Source of the DNA: Cryobacterium sp. Y50
GTDB lineage: Bacteria; Actinomycetota; Actinomycetes; Actinomycetales; Microbacteriaceae
Direction: 5' to 3'
Assembly: GCF_002929805.1 (NCBI RefSeq)
Contig: NZ_PJJM01000084.1
Coordinates: forward strand, 1-64,000
DNA: 64,000 bases
In this document: positions 58,942 through 64,000 of the stretch, one piece after another
Layout: each line of letters starts with the position of its first letter
How positions within the stretch are numbered: position 1 is the first letter of the stretch
Notes under the pieces: model-generated
What the model was told of the DNA's origin: nothing
What the model saw: only the letters and a program-made list of their open reading frames with translations
The model's database searches: none
Program-made: the position numbers and the translations under genes

Positions 58942-60404
58942 GGGCGATCTCCTCCCAGAGTCGGAGTGTCATCCATCGACTCCGTCACCTGTTCCCCCGC
59001 TGTCTGAGCCATATCTACGCCCCTCCCGACGACCTCGACGCCCTTGTGCGCGGCGGCGATCCCGGCCGCGGCGATCAGCGTCGGGACGCCGACGACGGCG
59101 CCCGCACCGGTCGCCGACTCCGCCGTCCCCGCGGCGGCGAGCCCGGTCTCGGCCGCAACCGCGCCTCCGCCAGCGGCCGCACCGGCCCCGGCAGCTCCCG
59201 CCGTGGCAGTCGCTGCGCGGCCAGCGCCGATCGTTGCCCCGTCACCGGCCGCACCGGTGCCGGCTGCACCGGCAGCGGCGCGGTTACCGATCACTTCCGA
59301 CAGGCTGCCCGGAGCTGTCGAGGATTCCGAAACGCGCTCGGTCGTCGAGTCCGTGGACTCCTTCGTCGTCGTCGAGGAGGTCCGATCCTGGCTGGAGGGT
59401 TGGCCGTAGCGTTCGCTGGCTTCAGTCATGTTCTGCGCCCCGATGTGCTTCCCAACGTCAACGGAAGGACCGGTCGTGCCACCGAAGGCCATCGGAATGA
59501 TCGGCGCGAACTTCATCAGCAGCAGCGGCGAGAGTGCGGCCATCAGCAACCCGATGATGGCTACCAGGAGCGACACCATGGATTGCAGACCGAAGTTGTT
59601 GCCGAACGCGCTGAGCTGGTTCGCTGTCATGGAAAACGCCAGACCCAGCAGCAGGAACAGCAACGGGTGTGCGGCAAGAATGCCAATCCACAACGCGGCA
59701 ATCTTCAAGCCGAAGGAGCGCTTGTTCTTGTCGATGATCCACACCAGCCCGAGCGGTAACAGCACCCCGGTGAAGTAAAGCGTCACCAGCTGCACCAACA
59801 ACATCAGCAGCACCAGGAAGAGGGCGAAGATCATGCAAATCATCAAGATGACGCCCATGACGATCCCGCCGGTGATTCCGACCGGGTCGGCCTGCTCAAT
59901 CATGGAGCTGAACTGCCCCGTGACGGTCGTCGCCGTGCCGGTCAGGCCGGCTGCGACAAAAACATCCGTCAGGGAGTGGAAGAAGTTGATCAGCATGATC
60001 CCGAACATCGGCCCAAACATAGCCCCCAGGAGGAACGTTCCAAAGTAGAGACCAACGGACTCAACCAGGTCGCGGCCCGCCTGGGCGCCGCGCGCCGTGC
60101 GCACCGCCTGCGGGATCAGCAGAAACACGGCAACGAAGATCGCGGTGGCGAAGCTGATCTTGTATGCACTGATGAACCAGTCCGTCGTTAGGTCCGGCAA
60201 CGTCGCACTGGTCAGCGCAGGCATAATGTCGCGGCTCATGCCCGTCGCCGTGTCGCGGAGCATCTTGAAGGAGTTGCCCCACGGGTCCGACCAGTACGAC
60301 ACCACTCCAGCTGCACCGTTGATGGCATTACCGATGCCACCAATGATTCCAATGATCCCGCCCTGTCCATCGTCGGCTGACTCGAACGACAGCATCGTCA
60401 GCAC
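58938..60404 (-). CDS. VirB6/TrbL-like polytopic membrane protein
   Basis: 488 aa. About seven to eight helices between residues 80 and 310 (LIPQAVRTARGAQAGRDLVE is the cytoplasmic loop after the first helix), then a long Gly/Ala-rich soluble tail (about 365-470) with Ser/Thr-rich segments. Such proteins form the inner-membrane part of the conjugation channel. It overlaps both neighbours by a few bases, inside the minus-strand tra operon. Confidence 0.82.
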   Translation of the reverse strand: MLTMLSFESADDGQGGIIGIIGGIGNAINGAAGVVSYWSDPWGNSFKMLRDTATGMSRDIMPALTSATLPDLTTDWFISAYKISFATAIFVAVFLLIPQAVRTARGAQAGRDLVESVGLYFGTFLLGAMFGPMFGIMLINFFHSLTDVFVAAGLTGTATTVTGQFSSMIEQADPVGITGGIVMGVILMICMIFALFLVLLMLLVQLVTLYFTGVLLPLGLVWIIDKNKRSFGLKIAALWIGILAAHPLLFLLLGLAFSMTANQLSAFGNNFGLQSMVSLLVAIIGLLMAALSPLLLMKFAPIIPMAFGGTTGPSVDVGKHIGAQNMTEASERYGQPSSQDRTSSTTTKESTDSTTERVSESSTAPGSLSEVIGNRAAAGAAGTGAAGDGATIGAGRAATATAGAAGAGAAAGGGAVAAETGLAAAGTAESATGAGAVVGVPTLIAAAGIAAAHKGVEVVGRGVDMAQTAGEQVTESMDDTPTLGGDRP

Positions 60405-61093
60405 CCGTTCGTGAAGGGTTCACCGATCGAGAACAAATCCTCGGTAGTACGAGTCCCCTCAGTCCTGACGAATTTCCACTCGCCGTCTTCCCACCGCACG
60501 GTCACTGTCAAGGATCCTTTCAACTGGGGACTCATAGCCCCTTCTTCTACGAGGGCCGTCCCGATCGTCGCGATCACTTGGTCGTTGGATGCCGATTCGA
60601 TGTGCCAAACACCGGGAATGGTCGACAAGTAATATTCCGTCGAGTCAGCGACAAGACCACCCGAGAGGTTGGGATTTGTCGCAAAAAACTCACTTAGATT
60701 CTTCGTTGGCGCGTCCGCTGCCAAAGCGGTGGCAGCAACCTCGTCAGCATCGGCCGTGGGTGGGTATGGGAATTGGATGAGCCACCGTACGAACGCGGCG
60801 GCAACTTCAACACCGCCGCTGCTTGTTTGCGGCGCCGCCTTCTGTGCAGCGAGCACCATGGCGGCGTCGCGTGCCTCGCCGCCGAGGCATCCGGTCGGCT
60901 CCGCATCGACCGGTGTCGTGCTCGGCGACGGTGTGCTGCTTGCCACCGGGGTTGTCGGTTCGGCCGTGGGTGTGGCTGTGCCGGCCTGGCTGCCGTAGTA
61001 GACGGCACCGGCGATGATGAGGGCGCCGATGAGGATAGCGGCGCCGACGATCCAGGGCCAGGTGCGGCGGGTAGGTGGTGCGGTCGCGTGCAC
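60398..61093 (-). CDS. Bitopic membrane protein of the conjugation channel (VirB8/TcpC-like position)
   Basis: 231 aa from GTG 61093. A single helix at about residues 14-36 (WIVGAAILIGALIIAGAVYY), a Thr/Pro/Ser linker, then an extracytoplasmic domain of mixed alpha/beta pattern with VEVAAAFVRWLIQFPYPP and LTVTVRWEDGEWKFVRTEG. Size and plan resemble VirB8-type or TcpC-type NTF2-like scaffold proteins. Assignment is by plan and position, not by a strong motif. Confidence 0.65.
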   Translation of the reverse strand: MHATAPPTRRTWPWIVGAAILIGALIIAGAVYYGSQAGTATPTAEPTTPVASSTPSPSTTPVDAEPTGCLGGEARDAAMVLAAQKAAPQTSSGGVEVAAAFVRWLIQFPYPPTADADEVAATALAADAPTKNLSEFFATNPNLSGGLVADSTEYYLSTIPGVWHIESASNDQVIATIGTALVEEGAMSPQLKGSLTVTVRWEDGEWKFVRTEGTRTTEDLFSIGEPFTNGC

Positions 61094-61101
61094 GAGTGCT
61101 C

Positions 61102-61431
61102 CTATCCGAAGACGGCGAGGATAGCGCCGACGATCACGGCGAGGGCGGCCAGCACCCCGAGGGAGATCCCGGCCCACATGGCCTGGTTGCGCGCGGTTTT
61201 GTATTCGTTGGGGTTGCCGCCGCTGGAGGCGCTGGCCATCTTGATGATGCCGATGATCAAGAACACGATGGCCAGTATGATGCCGATCCCCCATACGCCG
61301 GCTAGGAGCTTCTGCCAGAGCAGGGTGAATTCCGTCCCGAAGATGGTGAAGTCCGGCAGGATGCCGTCCAATGGGTTGTCGATTGTGCGCACGATGGTGC
61401 CCACGAGGGTCTGCAGGGATTCTGTGAGCAT
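61102..61431 (-). CDS. VirB2/TrbC-like pilin
   Basis: 109 aa from ATG 61431. Two membrane helices (about 38-62 and 83-106) separated by a short polar loop with SGGNPNEYKTARNQAMWAG, the plan of conjugative pilins. It is placed between the ParA-like ATPase and the bitopic protein at the start of the tra operon. Confidence 0.7.
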   Translation of the reverse strand: MLTESLQTLVGTIVRTIDNPLDGILPDFTIFGTEFTLLWQKLLAGVWGIGIILAIVFLIIGIIKMASASSGGNPNEYKTARNQAMWAGISLGVLAALAVIVGAILAVFG

Positions 61432-61450
61432 GGCGCTTCGCCTTTCGCGG

Positions 61451-62638
61451 CTATCGGACGGTGGCTTGCAGGGTGCGCACGACGCCCGCCGCCGCGGCGG
61501 CGAACGCCCGCCTGGTCGGCGGGGCGAGATGCCCGAGGGTGATCTGTCCGCGCTCGGCAATGTGCGGGTCGTACGGGATGGTGAACACTTGCTCGACGCC
61601 GGCGTCAGCGATGATCTGGTCGACGCGATCGACGACCTGCCGGTTCTCCGGCCGCCCGTCAGTCAGCCGCAGGATCGTCGCGTGGTCGGCCAAGCTCGCA
61701 GCCTTCCCGCCGGCCGACCGGAGCACGTCTAGCAGCGCGACCGCTTCCAACACCGCGTCCCCGGCGTTGAACACCGGGATCACCAGTGCGTCGGCGGTGT
61801 CGACGGCGCCTTGAAACGCGGAGGATGAGGGCTGGTTGCCGCTGTCCATGACGCGGATGCCGTAGTACTGGTCAACGACTGCCGCGACGGCGGTCACGTC
61901 GTCGTGGGTGAGGCGTGGCCGGCGACGGACGGTGCCGATCACGGACGCGAACGAGGTTTGTGGGGCGGTGTAGCCGGCGAGCTGCCCGGCGCTAGTGATG
62001 GTGTCGACGTCGCGGACGAGTTCGCCCATGCCACGGGCTGGGTTCCCCTCCGCCCGGAACGACAGGGCGCCGGGGTCGTCGGATACCTCGAGGATGCACA
62101 CCGATCCGCCGCGGGCGGCGGCGAGGACCCCACCGGCGATAATCGCCGACGGTGTCTTCCCGACTCCGCCCTTCTGGTTGGCGACCAACACGCTCACCGC
62201 ACGGGTCCAGGTTGCCTGCCGGATCGTTTCCTCATCCCGGCGCAGCGCCTCGGCCTGCTCACGCTCGGCCAGCTCCGCGGGCCCCGGCGTCATCGACAGT
62301 CCGAGGCGGGAGAGGACGCCGCGCAGGCCGCGCTGCGCGCCCTGCGCCGGTGGAGCGGTGGAGAGCAGTCCGAGGTTGTGGTCGGCGCCGCCGAACAGGT
62401 CGGCCAGAGCCGGTTCCGAGGGGCGTCCCGCCGGCCGCTGTGGCGTCGCGGTGGACGGTGCACCAGTCGCGTCGACGGCCCGGACCTCTGGGGCCGGCGC
62501 GGGCGGGCGTTCGTTGGTGGGGGCATCCGCTTCGATGTAGCCCTGGGCGCGTGAGGCGCCGCGAAATGCGGTGCTCACGGGTGGGTCTGCGTGCTGGTTC
62601 GCGGTCTGTGTCGTTGTTGCCTGATTCTGACTGGACAC
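61451..62638 (-). CDS. ParA/MinD-like ATPase of the conjugation module
   Basis: 395 aa from GTG 62638, preceded by GAGAGGGAGA at 7 nt (an upstream ATG at 62680 is an alternative). A Pro/Ala-rich, disordered N-terminus to about residue 135 leads to the deviant Walker A VANQKGGVGKTPSAI, then DSGNQPSSSAFQGAVDTADA and the C-terminal TIPYDPHIAERGQI. Such proteins position plasmids or conjugation machinery. First gene of the minus-strand transfer cluster. Confidence 0.88.
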   Translation of the reverse strand: MSSQNQATTTQTANQHADPPVSTAFRGASRAQGYIEADAPTNERPPAPAPEVRAVDATGAPSTATPQRPAGRPSEPALADLFGGADHNLGLLSTAPPAQGAQRGLRGVLSRLGLSMTPGPAELAEREQAEALRRDEETIRQATWTRAVSVLVANQKGGVGKTPSAIIAGGVLAAARGGSVCILEVSDDPGALSFRAEGNPARGMGELVRDVDTITSAGQLAGYTAPQTSFASVIGTVRRRPRLTHDDVTAVAAVVDQYYGIRVMDSGNQPSSSAFQGAVDTADALVIPVFNAGDAVLEAVALLDVLRSAGGKAASLADHATILRLTDGRPENRQVVDRVDQIIADAGVEQVFTIPYDPHIAERGQITLGHLAPPTRRAFAAAAAGVVRTLQATVR

Positions 62639-63253
62639 AAGCAAATCTCCCTCTCTAGGACTCGATACGGTGCTCGTCAATCACCACAACGACACAACAA
62701 TTGGAATCGGTCACGGGGTTGACCGGGCACCGACGGATTATGGCAACAGCCGGGCATATTGCTGCCAGCCGGGCTGTGGTATCCGTTCGAGCGGACCGGG
62801 TGTGCACCCTCACTGTTCCCTTTCTGTGCGGCGTCGTTGCCGTCTACGTCGAGAGTAATGCTCACCTCTGACATTGGATGCGACACACCGCCAAGAAGAC
62901 ACAAAAGGCCCTCAAAAAGTTCCGGCCGCAACAGCGTCCCCGGGACCGAGGAGTCGCGCGCTTCTCGGCAGAGGCTGGTCGGTTCGTACGTGCAAGGGCC
63001 TGTGTGGAAACGGCTACGCCGCTGCAAACCCCAAATTTTGAGCCGCATTCGCGGCCTGTTTTCAAGGGCTTGTTTGACCTTTCCGGCCGGTCATCGTAGC
63101 TCGCTTCGCGCCTGCGTTCCCAGATTCTCAGACGCGGTCGCAAGCTCCCTTATTTCGCCCGAGATTCTGGGCACTACGGCTCTCCCGCTCGCTATCGATT
63201 TCTCTCGCCGGAAGGCAAACAAAATATTCGGTCCAAGAGAGGAATCCACCATC
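62639..63253. other. Divergent promoter region of ParA-like and DprA-like genes
   Basis: About 610 bp between two divergent genes; both operons must be driven from here. A small palindrome GGGTG-TG-CACCC lies at 62798-62809. No iterons, oriT-like nick region or other gene is recognised, although a transfer origin in such a spot would be plausible. Confidence 0.45.
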
Positions 63254-64000
63254 ATGACCATCGCTGCGGTTATCGACACCATCAGCAACGACACTGCCTT
63301 GAACAGCCCCATCAGCCACGACACCATCGCCCGCACCGCCTGGGCCACCATCGCTGAACCCGGAGACCCCAACGTCGGTGCGCTCATCGCACGGTACGGA
63401 GCCGACACTGCCCTAACCGCACTCTTCGGCCGCGGCGCCGATACTCCCGCCGGCCAAGACGGGACCATCGCGCAGCTGCGCTCCACCATCCTGCCTCGGT
63501 ACTCGGTCGACCGGGTCGTCGATACGATCCGCCGCACCGTCGCCGGCGGGTACGAGCTGCTCACGCCCGCACACCCGAATTGGCCGACTTCTGTCGACGG
63601 CCTTGGCGCGGCGGCCCCGTTTGCGCTGTGGATGCGCGGCGACGCGTCGATCCTGAGCGTGCCGAGTGTCGCGCTGACGGGGACGCGGTTCGCGACTCGG
63701 CATGGCCGGCACGTGTGCGTGGATCTCGCCTCCGGGCTGCTCGTGCACGGCTGGGCGATCGCATCGACGGCGGCTCGCGGAATCGACACAGCAGCCCTCA
63801 TGACCGCCCAAGCTTTCACCGGCCGCAACCTGGTTGTCCTGCCTACCGGCCTCGATACCGCTTTTCCCGTTGAGAACGGCGAGCTGGTCGACGAGGCCGC
63901 GACGCGGGGTGTCGTCGTGAGCGAGATCCCACCCGGTAGCGAGCCCTCGGCGTGGAGGTTCCAGCGCGGCACCCAGCTTCTGGCAGCTCTGGCCAGCAAG
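63254..64000 (+). CDS. DprA/Smf-like DNA-processing protein (partial)
   Basis: Open from ATG 63254 (AGAGAGGAA ribosome site) to the window edge, 249 residues so far. LLTPAHPNWPTSVDGLGAAA and FALWMRGDAS lead into the Rossmann-like DprA core (VALTGTRFATRHGRHVCVDL, STAARGIDTAALMTA, VVLPTGLDTAFPVENGEL). DprA binds single-stranded DNA and loads RecA. Here it is encoded beside a conjugation operon, as in many actinobacterial elements, perhaps to handle incoming strands. The C-terminus is outside the window. Confidence 0.85.
   Translation, partial: MTIAAVIDTISNDTALNSPISHDTIARTAWATIAEPGDPNVGALIARYGADTALTALFGRGADTPAGQDGTIAQLRSTILPRYSVDRVVDTIRRTVAGGYELLTPAHPNWPTSVDGLGAAAPFALWMRGDASILSVPSVALTGTRFATRHGRHVCVDLASGLLVHGWAIASTAARGIDTAALMTAQAFTGRNLVVLPTGLDTAFPVENGELVDEAATRGVVVSEIPPGSEPSAWRFQRGTQLLAALASK

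Noticed and set aside
63091..63999. 302-residue minus-strand frame at the right edge
   Set aside because: Opposite strand clearly encodes a DprA-like protein with family motifs and a good ribosome site.

Overview
The window is high-GC chromosomal DNA of an actinobacterium, most likely a member of the Microbacteriaceae (Leifsonia/Cryobacterium/Salinibacterium-like). The evidence is GTG/TTG starts, mycothiol-type DinB and PspC families, a RamB-type regulator beside malate synthase, a secE-nusG-rplK-rplA block next to tRNA-Trp, MaoC (Had-like) dehydratases beside murB, and a lycopene-elongase-like UbiA protein paired with a CrtI-like desaturase. The genus is an inference from gene content.

Layout. 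1-22.9 kb is core chromosome: malate synthase divergent from ramB; a P-type ATPase relic; an ABC ATPase with eroded motifs; an aminobutyraldehyde dehydrogenase; rplA-rplK-nusG-secE-tRNA-Trp on the minus strand; a two-gene carotenoid-type pair; an aminotransferase; an ABC-2 exporter; a LiaRS/PspC-like envelope-stress set; murB with two MaoC dehydratases; and a GNAT. 22.9-28.3 kb is a graveyard: truncated metN, frameshifted pfkB, a DUF4097 gene with two single-base losses, a zeta-toxin-like fragment and a hydrolase broken by a 13-bp tandem duplication.

At 28306-28344 there is only the 3' half of a CAT-anticodon tRNA. This is what remains at the distal edge of an island integrated into a tRNA gene; its orientation places the island to the right. 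28.3-44.4 kb is accessory. It holds a 1206-aa protein combining a PD-(D/E)XK-like nuclease domain, a NACHT ATPase, a long helical region and a RanBP2-type zinc finger (the best candidate for an undescribed defence system). It continues with a tautomerase, a lipoprotein/adaptor/ATPase/permease export operon, small membrane proteins, GNATs, a DUF2188 protein, a P-loop kinase and secreted lipoproteins. Between these unrelated genes lie same-orientation short palindromes built on CCCGTA...TACGGGAC. The tract ends with a serine recombinase and repeats resembling a recombination site.

44.6-51 kb is a complete type I restriction-modification operon (hsdM-hsdS-hsdR). 51.1-52.6 kb is IS debris: an IS256 transposase relic, a broken duplicate of a downstream gene, and a 909-bp unit bounded by two inverted ISL3-family ends with a near-perfect 8-bp target duplication and a passenger gene inside. 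52.6-64 kb is a conjugation module on the minus strand (ParA-like ATPase, VirB2-like pilin, bitopic protein, VirB6/TrbL-like membrane protein, SCO6880-family protein, VirB4-like ATPase, secreted muralytic enzyme, NrdH-like redoxin), with a divergent DprA-like gene running off the right edge. So the right part of the window reads as an integrative conjugative element carrying defence and export cargo; its second end and integrase are not in view.
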